The notes under the pieces are model-generated. The model saw nothing but the letters and a program-made list of their open reading frames with translations. It was not told the origin of the DNA and did not search any database. Shown here piece after piece: positions 44,883 through 54,213 of a stretch of 64,000 bases of DNA. The DNA lies in contig NZ_CCAS010000011.1 of NCBI RefSeq assembly GCF_000612625.1, positions 43,383 to 107,382 of the forward strand. The letters run 5' to 3'. Every line of letters begins with the position of its first letter. Within the stretch, counting starts at the first letter, position 1. Source of the DNA: Neobacillus jeddahensis (lineage in GTDB: Bacteria; Bacillota; Bacilli; Bacillales; Cytobacillaceae). Position numbers and translations under genes: made by a program.

Positions 44883-44941
44883 CCAGGGGAACGGTTCTCA
44901 TGTCTTTTTAAGGCGATGTACCACTAGAACCGTCCCCCTGG
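44883..44941. repeat. Dispersed inverted-repeat element, copy 6 (complete)
   Basis: CCAGGGGAACGGTTCTCATG pairs with CCACTAGAACCGTCCCCCTGG, with a few mismatches near the loop. It lies upstream of the esterase gene, beside the terminator at 44954. Confidence 0.88.
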
Positions 44942-44953
44942 TCACATGAAAAA

Positions 44954-44976
44954 AGTTGCCTATGAAATAGGCAACT
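44954..44976 (-). terminator. Terminator of the RraB-like gene
   Basis: AGTTGCCTAT and ATAGGCAACT form a 10-bp perfect stem with a 3-nt loop (GAA). The minus strand continues with TTTTTTCATG. It is 22 bp past the stop. Confidence 0.9.
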
Positions 44977-44997
44977 CAAAAAATTCTCTTCACCCTT

Positions 44998-45318
44998 TTA
45001 GTCTACAAAAACCCCCCAACCATCTGAAAAACCACCATGTGGTTTACTTAAGGAATTTAATTGATTCTGTATCTTTATTATTTCATTATAATTTAATAGC
45101 ATTCTTTTTGAACAACTACATGCCCACTCATCCGTTTCATCATCTTGCTCTAAGAAACAATTGAAGCCTGCTCCTTTTAAGACTTCCGTTAATTTTTTAC
45201 CTGTACTTTGATCAGGCACAGCCACAAAAAATTCAACTGATTGTGGTTTTTTGAAATTTATTCCTTCCTTATATAGACCTAGTAAAGCATTTCCATCCGC
45301 ATCATTAGGGAATTTCAT
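44998..45318 (-). CDS. RraB-like (ribonuclease E inhibitor RraB family) protein
   Basis: From ATG 45318 (GGAGG at 8 nt) this 106-residue protein begins KFPNDADGNALLGLYKEG. It contains SVEFFVAVPDQSTGKKLTEVLKGAG and ECS-like acidic DDETDEWACSCSK, and ends GGFSDGWGVFVD. These are the recognised landmarks of the RraB/DUF1260 family. In enterobacteria RraB inhibits RNase E. Bacilli normally lack RNase E and use RNase Y/J, so any analogous target here would be different. It is a single gene. The function is unknown. Confidence 0.8.
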   Translation of the reverse strand: MKFPNDADGNALLGLYKEGINFKKPQSVEFFVAVPDQSTGKKLTEVLKGAGFNCFLEQDDETDEWACSCSKRMLLNYNEIIKIQNQLNSLSKPHGGFSDGWGVFVD

Positions 45319-45554
45319 TCGTTTATCCTCCATATTCTAGTCCTTCATCGTTGTCATTATAAAACACTTCGTTCTTAAAGACTAATCATAAATTAAATTC
45401 ATGACTCCCATGATGAAAAGTAATCATGTTCTTCCATCAACTATTCTTATCATTACTGATTTAACATAATTTTAACATCTACTTCATCGTCTCTTAAAAT
45501 ACTAATTATATAATGAGAATAGTTAAAACCAATACAATGATAGGAGGATTTCTT

Positions 45555-45737
45555 ATGTACTTAAAAAAACTAACTCAAAATGGACTGATTACGATTGATT
45601 TTTACACAAATGGTGCTTTGCATACATTTAAAGGCCACGTTTATCGCCTGAATCTAAAAGATCAAATACTTTCATTAAAGGATGAACAACAAAAGTCTTT
45701 CTCCATCCGTTTATCAGCTATTAGACATATTTATTAA
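45555..45737 (+). CDS. Small conserved-looking protein (60 residues)
   Basis: AGGAGG is 7 nt before ATG 45555, giving MYLKKLTQNGLITIDFYTNGALHTFKGHVYRLN and a beta-rich middle ending IRLSAIRHIY. The pattern suggests a small SH3/Sm-like or YolD-like beta barrel. Upstream in-frame ATGs lack a ribosome-binding site. Its role is unknown. It stands alone, with divergent RraB-like gene upstream. Confidence 0.65.
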   Translation: MYLKKLTQNGLITIDFYTNGALHTFKGHVYRLNLKDQILSLKDEQQKSFSIRLSAIRHIY

Positions 45738-46100
45738 CTTTGTTTCAACGTTATTGGATCATTGAAATTAAATATTCTTCGTTTTCTTCTTCATTTCTTC
45801 TTATATCTCTAGTCTAATTCCTGCAAAGGAAAATTAACTTTGAAGTTACATCTTTTGCTAGCGTTAATTTTCCACTTCCTACGAAAACAATCCTATGTAT
45901 GTTTTAGTGTATCACTAGGGTTTTTAAATTTTAATTTAAGAATTCTTTTCTTACTAACCCCATCTATAAAAGTTTAATACCTTCATGATATACTAACAAT
46001 ATTCATACCAATAACCGTTCGTGTTACTCTTGTTGGAAGTTGTAGTATATTTATATAGGTTTTAATTTACTTTTTAGAACTATTTAGAGAAGGTGTTAAA
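45738..46100. promoter_or_regulatory. Leader region before the HD-GYP gene, with an inverted repeat
   Basis: This is about 360 bp of AT-rich DNA. GGAAAATTAAC (45828-45838) and GTTAATTTTCC (45863-45873) form an 11-bp inverted repeat with a 24-nt loop, possibly a leader hairpin or operator. Nearer the gene, TTGTTG (46030-46040 region) and TATATT about 17 nt later may be a promoter. No frame is convincing. Confidence 0.4.
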
Positions 46101-47192
46101 TTGCGTTTAGTTTCTATTGGGAATTGTTTCCCTGGTATGGTCGTTGGGAAACCGATTTATACGGAACTTGGAAGTGTTCTTATAGCTTCAGGAGTAACGC
46201 TGACAGTTGCAATGATCAATCGTTTACAACAAAGAAATGTATCGGTTTTATATATTCATGATGACTTAACCGATGATTTAGAAATTGAAGATAGTGTACC
46301 AATTGAACTTCGGGCAGAAGCGAATATTCGAATTAAAGAAACCTTTGATGAACTACTTAAAGGAAATAGACGTGATGGGAGGAGGATCAAGCATTTCAAC
46401 ATTGAAAGAATACAGAGTGTTCTTGATAGTCTGCTAAAAGAAGTACAAAGAACGAAAAATGTTTCCAGATTATTGAGTGATGTGTACATTCACGATGATT
46501 ACACCTACACTCATTGTACAAATGTTACGATCTATACATTGGCGATGGCGATGGAATTAAAAATGACTAGAAAAGAAATAACGATGGTCGGCATGGGTGC
46601 TATGCTGCATGACATTGGTAAAATACATATTCCAAAAGAAATTCTAAATAAAAATGGACAGTTGACATCAGAAGAATTTGATCAAATTAAGAAACATCCG
46701 GAATTTGGTTGGGAAATTCTCCGGAATGAGCCATCTGTTCATACCATATCTGCTAATTGTGCCTATCAACATCATGAAAAGTTAGACGGAACAGGATATC
46801 CAAGAGGATTAAAAGGAAATGAAATTTCCCCTTTCGCTCGTCATTTAGCAGTAGCTGATGTATTCGATGCACTAACTTCCAATCGAAGTTACCGAAATGC
46901 TATGCTCCCTCATGATGCAATGGAAATACTGTATGCAGGAACTCACTCCCAATTCGATCCTTATTATCTCAAAGCTTTCCAAAAAGCCGTTGCTACTTAT
47001 CCTGTTGGTGTAACTGTCACCTTGAGCACTGGAGAAACAGCTGTTGTAACGGAATATAAATTTAACGTTCCTGACCGTCCAACTGTTCGTGTGATTAAAG
47101 ATCCGTACGGAAACAAATTGAATAAGCCATACGAAATCGCTTTATCAAATCAATTAAATATTACGATTACAGGGTGTGAAGCTATTCTATAA
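46101..47192 (+). CDS. HD-GYP domain phosphodiesterase-like protein
   Basis: This 363-residue protein's N-terminal 120 residues include an unrecognised beta-rich part and a helical linker. Its C-terminal HD-GYP domain has MLHDIGKIHIPKEIL (HD pair at about 170-171) and QHHEKLDGTGYPRGL (HH and GYP, about 223-236). These are the metal-binding and GYP motifs of enzymes that hydrolyse cyclic di-GMP or related cyclic dinucleotides. No membrane segment is visible. The start is TTG 46101 behind GAAGGTG. It is followed by its own terminator at 47203. Confidence 0.9.
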   Translation: MRLVSIGNCFPGMVVGKPIYTELGSVLIASGVTLTVAMINRLQQRNVSVLYIHDDLTDDLEIEDSVPIELRAEANIRIKETFDELLKGNRRDGRRIKHFNIERIQSVLDSLLKEVQRTKNVSRLLSDVYIHDDYTYTHCTNVTIYTLAMAMELKMTRKEITMVGMGAMLHDIGKIHIPKEILNKNGQLTSEEFDQIKKHPEFGWEILRNEPSVHTISANCAYQHHEKLDGTGYPRGLKGNEISPFARHLAVADVFDALTSNRSYRNAMLPHDAMEILYAGTHSQFDPYYLKAFQKAVATYPVGVTVTLSTGETAVVTEYKFNVPDRPTVRVIKDPYGNKLNKPYEIALSNQLNITITGCEAIL

Positions 47193-47202
47193 TTATATTA
47201 AT

Positions 47203-47232
47203 GAGGTTCCTTTTACGAGGAATCTCTTTTTT
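47203..47232 (+). terminator. Terminator of the HD-GYP gene
   Basis: GAGGTTCC and GGAATCTC pair (one G-T) over an 8-nt loop, followed by TTTTTT. It lies 10 bp after the stop. Confidence 0.85.
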
Positions 47233-47257
47233 ATACTAGTGTTTGCGAAAATAAAAA

Positions 47258-47287
47258 AACCTTTGATTCAAAGATAAATCAAAGGTT
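47258..47287 (-). terminator. Terminator of mqo
   Basis: AACCTTTGATT and AATCAAAGGTT form an 11-bp perfect stem with an 8-nt loop. On the minus strand it is followed by TTTTTTATTT. The mqo stop is at 47308. Confidence 0.88.
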
Positions 47288-47307
47288 CTGAGTTTTATTT
47301 ATAAGGT

Positions 47308-48807
47308 CTAACTAAGGACCAGTTCTTTTTCGCTTAAACCAAGTGTCTTTGCTGTTGATGTATGAATTTCATGAATCAGCTCAGGATTGTCCATTAGAGA
47401 TATACCATACGAAGGAATCATTTTTTTGATCTTCGATTCCCACTCATTCATATATGTTGGGAAGCATTTTTTGATGACCTCAAGCATAACGTGAACGGCA
47501 GTAGAAGCACCTGGAGATGCGCCTAATAATGCAGCAATCGATCCATCAGCGGCAGTAATCACTTCTGTCCCAAATTGCAGTGTTCCTTTCCCCGCCTCTG
47601 TATCCTTGATCACTTGTACACGTTGGCCCGCTACCACTGTATCCCAATCCTCACTTTTGGCGTTGGGAATAAACTCACGTAATTCTTCCATGCGCTTTTC
47701 ATTTGATAACATCACTTGCTGAATCAGATACTTCGTCAGAGATAACTCTTTTATCCCAGCCGCCAACATCGTGATGACATTATTCGGTTTTACAGAACCT
47801 ATTAAATCAAAATTTGAACCTGTTTTTAAAAACTTAGGTGAGAAGCCGGCAAACGGTCCAAACAACAATGTTTTCTTGTTATTAATATATCTTGTATCTA
47901 GATGCGGGACAGACATTGGCGGGGCACCAACCTTAGCTTTACCGTAGACCTTTGCATGATGCTGCGCGACAACTGCCGGATTGTTACAGACCATAAATAG
48001 TCCGCTTACTGGGAAGCCACCAATGTGTTTTGATTCAGGAATACCAGTTTTTTGTAGTAAAGGCAGACTTCCTCCACCACCACCGATAAAGACGAATTTT
48101 GCCGTATGGCGCTCTATGTTACCGGTACCAATATTCCACACTTTCAATTCCCATGAGCCATCACTAGTACGTTTAATATCTTCAACACTATGGTTATAGT
48201 TGATCTCGACATGATGACTCTCTAAGTGATCAAACAACATGCGTGTTAAGGCACCAAAGTTGACATCCGTACCTGAGTCGATTTTTGTTGCCGCTATCGG
48301 TTCATCCATTGTACGACCTTCCATGATAAGCGGAATCCATTCTAATAGTTTTTCATGATCATCCGAAATTTCCATCCCTTGAAACAAAGGATTGTTTGAC
48401 AGCGCTTCAAAACGTTTTTTCAAAAAGGTAACATTTTGTTCTCCTTCTACCAAACTCATATGTGGTAATGACTTAATAAAGTCCTGTGGATTACGAATCA
48501 GGTTGCTGTTTACCAGATATGACCAAAACTGTCGTGAAAGCTGAAACTGTTCATTAATATTAATAGCTTTACTAATATCTATCGATCCATCCGGTTTCTC
48601 GGATGTATAGTTAAGCTCACATAAGGCAGAATGGCCCGTTCCGGCATTATTCCATTCGTTTGAGCTCTCCTCACCTGCGTTTGCAAGTTTCTCAAATACT
48701 TTTATCTCCCATTCTGGTACTAATTCTTTTAAGAGTGTTCCTAAAGTTGCACTCATGATTCCGGCCCCGATTAAAATAACGTCTGTTTTAATTTCTTTGT
48801 TGTTCAT
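47308..48807 (-). CDS. mqo: Malate:quinone oxidoreductase
   Basis: This FAD-dependent membrane-associated dehydrogenase of about 499 residues oxidises malate to oxaloacetate and passes electrons to menaquinone. The Rossmann FAD motif is [21 protein letters not shown] near the N-terminus. Other family segments include [34 protein letters not shown] text ([16 protein letters not shown]) and the C-terminal [30 protein letters not shown] precedes the ATG at 48807; a TTG nine bases upstream is the alternative. It is a single gene. Confidence 0.95.
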   Translation of the reverse strand: MNNKEIKTDVILIGAGIMSATLGTLLKELVPEWEIKVFEKLANAGEESSNEWNNAGTGHSALCELNYTSEKPDGSIDISKAININEQFQLSRQFWSYLVNSNLIRNPQDFIKSLPHMSLVEGEQNVTFLKKRFEALSNNPLFQGMEISDDHEKLLEWIPLIMEGRTMDEPIAATKIDSGTDVNFGALTRMLFDHLESHHVEINYNHSVEDIKRTSDGSWELKVWNIGTGNIERHTAKFVFIGGGGGSLPLLQKTGIPESKHIGGFPVSGLFMVCNNPAVVAQHHAKVYGKAKVGAPPMSVPHLDTRYINNKKTLLFGPFAGFSPKFLKTGSNFDLIGSVKPNNVITMLAAGIKELSLTKYLIQQVMLSNEKRMEELREFIPNAKSEDWDTVVAGQRVQVIKDTEAGKGTLQFGTEVITAADGSIAALLGASPGASTAVHVMLEVIKKCFPTYMNEWESKIKKMIPSYGISLMDNPELIHEIHTSTAKTLGLSEKELVLS

Positions 48808-48973
48808 TTTTATCAACCTTTTCTCCTAAAATTTCAGAAAAGATGTAAGCGTCACACACCTTCTCTGCCCCAATTAAAACCAAACAAATTATTTATTACT
48901 ATTAATATCTTTATTATATGACAATTTTAAATTATTTTAAAGTTGGAAGTAGTAAGAAGTCTGTCAACTAAGT

Positions 48974-48995
48974 CCACGGGGACGGTTCTCATGGT
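48974..48995. repeat. Solo arm of the dispersed repeat family
   Basis: CCACGGGGACGGTTCTCATGG is of the left-arm type, between mqo and the terminator that precedes the fdhD cluster. Confidence 0.8.
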
Positions 48996-49013
48996 TCATT
49001 TCTTGAACAAAAA

Positions 49014-49046
49014 AAAACATCCCCTTACTAGTGAAGGAGATGTTTT
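49014..49046 (-). terminator. Terminator of the formate dehydrogenase cluster
   Basis: AAAACATC and GATGTTTT, with inner CCTT/AAGG, form a hairpin. The minus strand then has a long T run. It lies 70 bp past the fdhD stop. Confidence 0.75.
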
Positions 49047-49114
49047 TACAGAAAGCAACACACCCCTCATTTGCATCACGGGGTCTTTTTACTTATATCG
49101 ATATCGTCATTGTA

Positions 49115-49918
49115 TTAATCTTGTATTCTCCAATCATGTGTGTAAATGTTAAAGCTTTGATTACGAATAAATCCAACCGTTGTAATACCAAGTTTGCTAG
49201 CCAGCTCAAGTGCTAATTCAGTGGGAGCAGATTTCGATAGTACCACAGCGCATCCCATCTTCGAGGCTTTGATTAAAATTTCACTTGAGATTCTGCCACT
49301 AAAGACAAGCACCTTATTGTCCGTTGGAATCGAATTCTTTAAACAATACCCATACAATTTATCAAGGGCATTATGCCTGCCGATATCCATTCGCATAACC
49401 ACCAGCCCATTTTGGTCGCATAAGGCGGCATTATGAACGCCGCCAGTCCGCTTAAATGTGGAAGCTTCCAACTGCAAGCTATTCATCAATGAAATACAGT
49501 TCCGAGGTGTTAGTGATAAATGAATATGATGAAGCCTCTTAACTGTTAGCGCATCATTAACAAAATAGAAGCCCTGCCTCGACATTCCACAGCACGAGGT
49601 CACATAGCGTTTAGATCTAAATTTTCCAATTAAATCTGGCTGCTGTCTTACCTTAACATGGGCAAAACCGCGTCCTTCCTCGATCCAAAGTTCATCAATA
49701 TCGTCATATTGTTTAATCACATGTTCTGATGCCAAAAAACCAATAACCATCTCTTCCAAATATTCCGGCGTACAGACCAGTGTAGCAAATTCTTCTTGAT
49801 TGAGTTTAATCGTGATTGGAAATTCGGTCACAATCGTATCATCAGTTCGCGATAATTCCCCATCCTTAAATCGAACAATTGAAAAATTCGTTTCATTTTG
49901 CAGTAACAAATTTCTCAC
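49115..49918 (-). CDS. fdhD: Formate dehydrogenase accessory sulfurtransferase FdhD
   Basis: This 267-residue protein is FdhD-like, with a TVVTSCC-type loop (RYVTSCCGMSRQ, about residues 102-113), the nucleotide/Moco-binding GGVHNAALCDQNGL segment and a late MGCAVVLSKSAPTELALELA. FdhD transfers sulfur to the molybdenum cofactor before it enters formate dehydrogenase. Classical FdhD has a CxxC in the flexible loop; here the pair is adjacent (CC). The start overlaps the preceding gene's end by 4 nt. It belongs to the operon headed by the catalytic subunit. Confidence 0.92.
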   Translation of the reverse strand: MRNLLLQNETNFSIVRFKDGELSRTDDTIVTEFPITIKLNQEEFATLVCTPEYLEEMVIGFLASEHVIKQYDDIDELWIEEGRGFAHVKVRQQPDLIGKFRSKRYVTSCCGMSRQGFYFVNDALTVKRLHHIHLSLTPRNCISLMNSLQLEASTFKRTGGVHNAALCDQNGLVVMRMDIGRHNALDKLYGYCLKNSIPTDNKVLVFSGRISSEILIKASKMGCAVVLSKSAPTELALELASKLGITTVGFIRNQSFNIYTHDWRIQD

Positions 49919-50262
49919 CCCTCGATTGGCTTTTCAAATACAAAGACCGATATCGCTATATCTTGCTCGATATTGATGTCTGAAAATAAATTTACTAATT
50001 TGGATTGAATGACTTCTTCCATTTCAATGGGCTTTTGTTGTTTATAATGTTCTTGAATCATTTTTGTCCGAGCCCGGTGGACTTGTTCAAATCCTTCGGG
50101 ACTTTGCATAATAAACTTCTCAACCGGAGTAAGATTTCCCTTAAGGGTTGTGATCGCCATATTGTCACAGAATACTGTTTTAATGGATTCTGGGCCTTTG
50201 CCAAATAAATCTTTTCTTACTTTTCTAACAATCTCATTGAATTGGTGTTCTTTTTTGCTCAA
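49915..50262 (-). CDS. MpsC/DUF2294 family protein
   Basis: This 115-residue soluble protein begins KKEHQFNEIVRKVRKDLFGKGPESIKTVF and shows the two-beta-strand/helix pattern of DUF2294, now linked to MpsC, a component of sodium-coupled membrane-potential systems. The start is TTG at 50262, preceded by AGAGGTGG. It overlaps the PsiE-like gene by 29 nt and ends in the start of fdhD. Its role in formate metabolism is unknown, but co-location with fdhD is suggestive. Confidence 0.75.
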   Translation of the reverse strand: MSKKEHQFNEIVRKVRKDLFGKGPESIKTVFCDNMAITTLKGNLTPVEKFIMQSPEGFEQVHRARTKMIQEHYKQQKPIEMEEVIQSKLVNLFSDINIEQDIAISVFVFEKPIEG

Positions 50263-50692
50263 TGTACTGCCACCTCTTATGTTTTACATAACTTCGCCAT
50301 TCATTTTTAGAAGGAGTTAATAGAATATAGCCAATAATCAGTAATAGGATAACAAGTGTTAATAATAGATTTTGCATCGCATCTGAACGATTTACAATAA
50401 TGTATCGGACAGTTGCCGTGATTCCAATGTAAATTAAGTGACGAAGCGAGAACTGTTCACGCTTTTCCAAGTAAATAACAATCATAGTAAAGAAGGAAAG
50501 ATACAGAAAAAAGTTTAATATTTGAGTTAATATTAAATGATTACTTTTTGATTCATAGATCGCATTGATGCCAATTTCGTAAGTTTGCATAATCATTAAA
50601 TAGCTCAAAAGAAATAGTAACGCAACTAAAGTAAAGTTTTTGACTATCTGTGCGAACTTGATAATCAATTGGGTAAAAAGCTTAGGTTCCAC
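50234..50692 (-). CDS. PsiE-family membrane protein
   Basis: This 152-residue membrane protein has four hydrophobic segments (about 18-36, 55-73, 82-98 and 106-125). The central YLEKREQFSLRHLIYIGITATVRYIIV segment is typical of the phosphate-starvation-inducible PsiE family. The start is GTG 50692 with a weak ribosome-binding site. It is embedded in the formate dehydrogenase cluster. Function is unknown in bacilli; possible links are to ion or phosphate homeostasis. Confidence 0.75.
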   Translation of the reverse strand: MEPKLFTQLIIKFAQIVKNFTLVALLFLLSYLMIMQTYEIGINAIYESKSNHLILTQILNFFLYLSFFTMIVIYLEKREQFSLRHLIYIGITATVRYIIVNRSDAMQNLLLTLVILLLIIGYILLTPSKNEWRSYVKHKRWQYIEQKRTPIQ

Positions 50693-50747
50693 TTATGTTT
50701 CCCGCTTTCTCGTAAAAAATCAATTGTAATAAGTATAGGGAGGGATT

Positions 50748-51227
50748 TCAATCCTTTAACCCTTCTCCCATCCCTTTAAGAAGATGAATCCCAAATAAAA
50801 TGGTCCGATTGATATCAGGATCTTTCATCGCTTTAAAAAGATCCATCACCCCTGCCTTTTCTCCACTTTTTACACTTTCTTCCGCATTTTTCATTCCAGT
50901 AGATAGACCATTTACTAGTTTTTTTGTAAAAGTTGGATCCAACTCCGTGAGTGCACCTGCTGCAGCCATAGCGTTATTAATCAGATTCGTTACAGGCGGC
51001 CGTACCATTTGATCAACCGCTATCTTCGCGACCTTCTCTTTTGCTTTGACAAGGGAAACTACTGCTTCAAGGATGCCACTTTCATGTAGTTCATGGAGCA
51101 GAGCGATAGTTTGTTTTAATCCATCTGCATTTTCAATAATGTATTCCATTAAATGGTCTATTTTTTCTGAATGTAGTTCTTCTTCCGTCTTTTGTTTGTT
51201 CGCAAACATAGTTATTGGCTTTGCCAC
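50748..51227 (-). CDS. DUF1641 family protein of the formate dehydrogenase cluster
   Basis: This 159-residue soluble helical protein has the DUF1641 core: QTIALLHELHESGILEAVVSLVKAKEKVAKIAVDQ, followed by RPPVTNLINNAMAAAGALTELDP and a C-terminal FGIHLLKGMGEGL. It is found next to formate dehydrogenase genes in bacilli (as in B. subtilis yrhD). It lies 15 bp downstream of the catalytic subunit gene. Its biochemical role is not known. Confidence 0.88.
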   Translation of the reverse strand: MAKPITMFANKQKTEEELHSEKIDHLMEYIIENADGLKQTIALLHELHESGILEAVVSLVKAKEKVAKIAVDQMVRPPVTNLINNAMAAAGALTELDPTFTKKLVNGLSTGMKNAEESVKSGEKAGVMDLFKAMKDPDINRTILFGIHLLKGMGEGLKD

Positions 51228-51242
51228 ATTGTTTCTCCCCTT

Positions 51243-54200
51243 TTATACCCCTGGTTTTATATACTTATTTACTACGGCAATCGGCTGATAATCGTCCCGT
51301 TCCCATTTGCGGAACACTTCGACACCATTCTGTGGTGTTCTTTTCGCATTTCGAGGATTGAAGGCTGGGATTGGTGATTCTCCTCTCGCTTGGATCACTT
51401 CCATCCGTACCTGCGTTTGCTTATATGCAGGGGTATGTGTACGGACATCACCCGCACTTCCTGTTAAGAGATTAATTGCATTTTCATGACTGACAGAGTG
51501 CATTGGCACATATAATTCCTTTCCCTGTACACGACTTGTAATGGTAGCCCTTAGTTTTATCGCTCCATAAGGCGAAATTAGCCGAACCAACGCCCCTTCA
51601 AAAATGTCCCGTTCTGCTGCAAGTTCCGGAGAGACTTCAACAAATACTTCTGGCAGTTTATAAAGCAGCCCAGTCGATTTGTTGGTTAAATTACCTTCAT
51701 GGAAATGCTCCAATAAACGGCCATTATTTAATATCAAATCAAATTCCTTGCCAAATTGGACCGGTGGAACATATTCCATTAATGAAAATACCGCTTTTTT
51801 ATCAGGGAAATTAAAACCCTCTGTGAATAAAAGAGGTGTACTTTCTCCTGTATGACTACCCCAGAAAAAGCTATTCCAGCCTTCCAGACTTTCATAATTA
51901 GCTCCAGCAAAAATCGGTGCAAGACTTGCCATCTCAGCAAAAATTTCACTTGGATGCTCATAGTTCCAATCAGCGCCTAACTTGTTTGCCACTTGTTGAA
52001 TGATCCACCAATCTGGTTTCGAATCTTCAAGTGGTACGAATACTTGATAGAGCCGTTGAACACGGCGTTCCGTATTAGTGAAGGTGCCATCCTTTTCCAA
52101 TGACGGTGCAGCTGGAAGAATCACATCAGCAAATTGAGCTGTTTTTGTAAAAAAGATATCCTGCACGACGAAAAAGTCTAATTTCGATAATGTTTCATGG
52201 ACATGGTTGGCATTAGAATCAATCCACGCCATCTCTTCACCGACAAGGTAAAGGGCTTTTAAATCGCCTGTTTCGACTGACTCGAGCATTTGAATATTAT
52301 CCTTACCTGGTTTGTTGGAGATTTTCACTCCATACACTTGTTCAAATTTTTGTCTTGCTTCATCATTTGAGATATGTTGATTACCAGGCAGCCACCCAGG
52401 GAGAGTCCCCATATCACAAGCACCTTGAACATTATTATGACCACGTAGTGGATAAGCGCCGGCACCTGGTCGCATATAGTTACCTGTTAGTAACAATAGA
52501 TTCGAGATCGCCGCAGAGGTATAGCTGCCAGCAATGTTCTGGGTAACCCCCATTCCCCAAAGAATACAGGTTCCGTCTGCCTCAACAATCATTTTCGCCA
52601 CTTCGATTAACGACTCTTTCGCAATCCCTGTTTCTTCTTCGGCATAGTCTAGAGTATATGTTTCTAAGTGTTTGACAAAGGCTTCATACTGATTGACATG
52701 TTGACGGATAAACTGCTTTTTCTCCCAGCCCTGGTCAATGATGTACTTCGCGACCGCACAAAGCCAGACAAAGTCTGTCCCCTGGTTCGGATGTATGAAC
52801 AGATCGGAACGTTCCGCCATTTCATGCTTCCGTAAATCGGAAACAATTAATTTTTGACCTTTCAGCTTATGAGCTCGTTTTACTCGGGTCGCTAATACAG
52901 GGTGCCCTTCCGTTGGGTTCGCACCAATGATGATCACCAGCCCAGCTTTAGCGATATCTTGAATCGTCCCAGAATCGCCGCCAAATCCCACTGTTGACAA
53001 GAGACCATCTGTTGCTGGGGATTGACAATACCGTGAGCAATTATCTACATTATTTGTGGTAAACACCTGGCGAGCTAACTTTTGCATTAAGTAGTTTTCT
53101 TCATTTGTTATTTTAGAAGAAGAAACAAAACCAATTGAATCCTTGCCATACATTTGCTGGATACCACCTAATTTCTCAGAAATAAGCGTGAGAGCTTCGT
53201 CCCAGCTCGCCGGAACAAATTGATCTCCTTTTCGGATAAGTGGTGTGGTCAATCGTTCTTCTGAGTTAACAAAGTCCCAGCCGAATTTCCCTTTTACACA
53301 AGAAGAAATACTGTTTACTGGTGATTTTTCAACTGGTTCCACTTTTAAAATTTCCCGGCCTTTCGTCCACACTTCAAATGTGCAGCCAACACCACAAAAT
53401 GTACATACAGTTTTCGTTTTCTTTGTTCTTGTTTCCCTCATGGCAGCCTCTACTTCGGAAACGGCAAAGATCCCACTGTAGCCTGGTTCGACCGCTTTTA
53501 TCAGGTCAATCATCGGTGATAATAAATCGTCTTTGATCCCCGACATGTATCCAGCTTCACCCAACATCGATTTTTCCATTAAAGCATTACATGGGCATAC
53601 AGTCACACACTGACCGCATGACACACAGGAAGATTCATTTATTAACTTGCCGCCATCCCAATTCACGCGCGGCATCTTGCTTTCCCAATCAATTAACAGC
53701 GTTTCATTTACTTGAACATCCTGGCAAACCTCCACACATCTTCCGCAAAGAATACATTGGTCCGGATCATAACGGTAAAAAGGATGGGACATGTCCACCT
53801 CATACCCTTTCGACCGAAATGGGCGTTCTTGATGCTCGATTTCCAAAAGTTCTGCCGTGTTATGGACATGACAATTGCCATTGTTATTATCACAAACGGT
53901 ACAATAAAGCATGTGGTTCTCCAAAATACGGTCCATCGCTTCTGTTTGTGCCAACTTAGCTAATTCTGAATTAGTGTTAATCTCCATCCCACTAGTAAAC
54001 GTGGTCGAACAGGCACGCATTAATTCTCCATTGATCTCACACATACATGTGTCACAGGTCTGAATAGGTCCTGTTATTTCTGAATAACAGATGTGTGGAT
54101 GTTCTATTCCTTGATCATTTAAATAATCTAATATTCTTTCATTCTCTTTTACTACTTGCTTTTCACCATTAATTGAGACTGTAACCATGCTGATCGCCAT
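51243..54200 (-). CDS. Formate dehydrogenase, molybdopterin catalytic subunit with N-terminal Fe-S domains
   Basis: From the ATG at 54200 (GGAGGT before it) this protein has about 985 residues. An N-terminal 2Fe-2S ferredoxin domain (CYSEITGPIQTCDTCMC) is followed by His-Cys 4Fe-4S and two 4Fe-4S clusters (CILCGRCVEVC, CVSCGQCVTVCPC). The molybdopterin domain begins CTFCGVGCTFEVW, with SRYCQSP region as the likely Mo ligand (Cys, not selenocysteine). This is the B. subtilis YrhE/YjgC type, cytoplasmic and probably NAD-linked. A longer frame exists but its extra N-terminus has no support. The leader has a strong hairpin (54214-54275). Confidence 0.93.
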   Translation of the reverse strand: MAISMVTVSINGEKQVVKENERILDYLNDQGIEHPHICYSEITGPIQTCDTCMCEINGELMRACSTTFTSGMEINTNSELAKLAQTEAMDRILENHMLYCTVCDNNNGNCHVHNTAELLEIEHQERPFRSKGYEVDMSHPFYRYDPDQCILCGRCVEVCQDVQVNETLLIDWESKMPRVNWDGGKLINESSCVSCGQCVTVCPCNALMEKSMLGEAGYMSGIKDDLLSPMIDLIKAVEPGYSGIFAVSEVEAAMRETRTKKTKTVCTFCGVGCTFEVWTKGREILKVEPVEKSPVNSISSCVKGKFGWDFVNSEERLTTPLIRKGDQFVPASWDEALTLISEKLGGIQQMYGKDSIGFVSSSKITNEENYLMQKLARQVFTTNNVDNCSRYCQSPATDGLLSTVGFGGDSGTIQDIAKAGLVIIIGANPTEGHPVLATRVKRAHKLKGQKLIVSDLRKHEMAERSDLFIHPNQGTDFVWLCAVAKYIIDQGWEKKQFIRQHVNQYEAFVKHLETYTLDYAEEETGIAKESLIEVAKMIVEADGTCILWGMGVTQNIAGSYTSAAISNLLLLTGNYMRPGAGAYPLRGHNNVQGACDMGTLPGWLPGNQHISNDEARQKFEQVYGVKISNKPGKDNIQMLESVETGDLKALYLVGEEMAWIDSNANHVHETLSKLDFFVVQDIFFTKTAQFADVILPAAPSLEKDGTFTNTERRVQRLYQVFVPLEDSKPDWWIIQQVANKLGADWNYEHPSEIFAEMASLAPIFAGANYESLEGWNSFFWGSHTGESTPLLFTEGFNFPDKKAVFSLMEYVPPVQFGKEFDLILNNGRLLEHFHEGNLTNKSTGLLYKLPEVFVEVSPELAAERDIFEGALVRLISPYGAIKLRATITSRVQGKELYVPMHSVSHENAINLLTGSAGDVRTHTPAYKQTQVRMEVIQARGESPIPAFNPRNAKRTPQNGVEVFRKWERDDYQPIAVVNKYIKPGV

Positions 54201-54213
54201 TGATATTACCTCC

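Noticed and set aside
53591..53959. Long plus-strand frame antisense to the formate dehydrogenase gene
   Set aside because: It has no ribosome-binding site and merely mirrors the strongly coding opposite strand.
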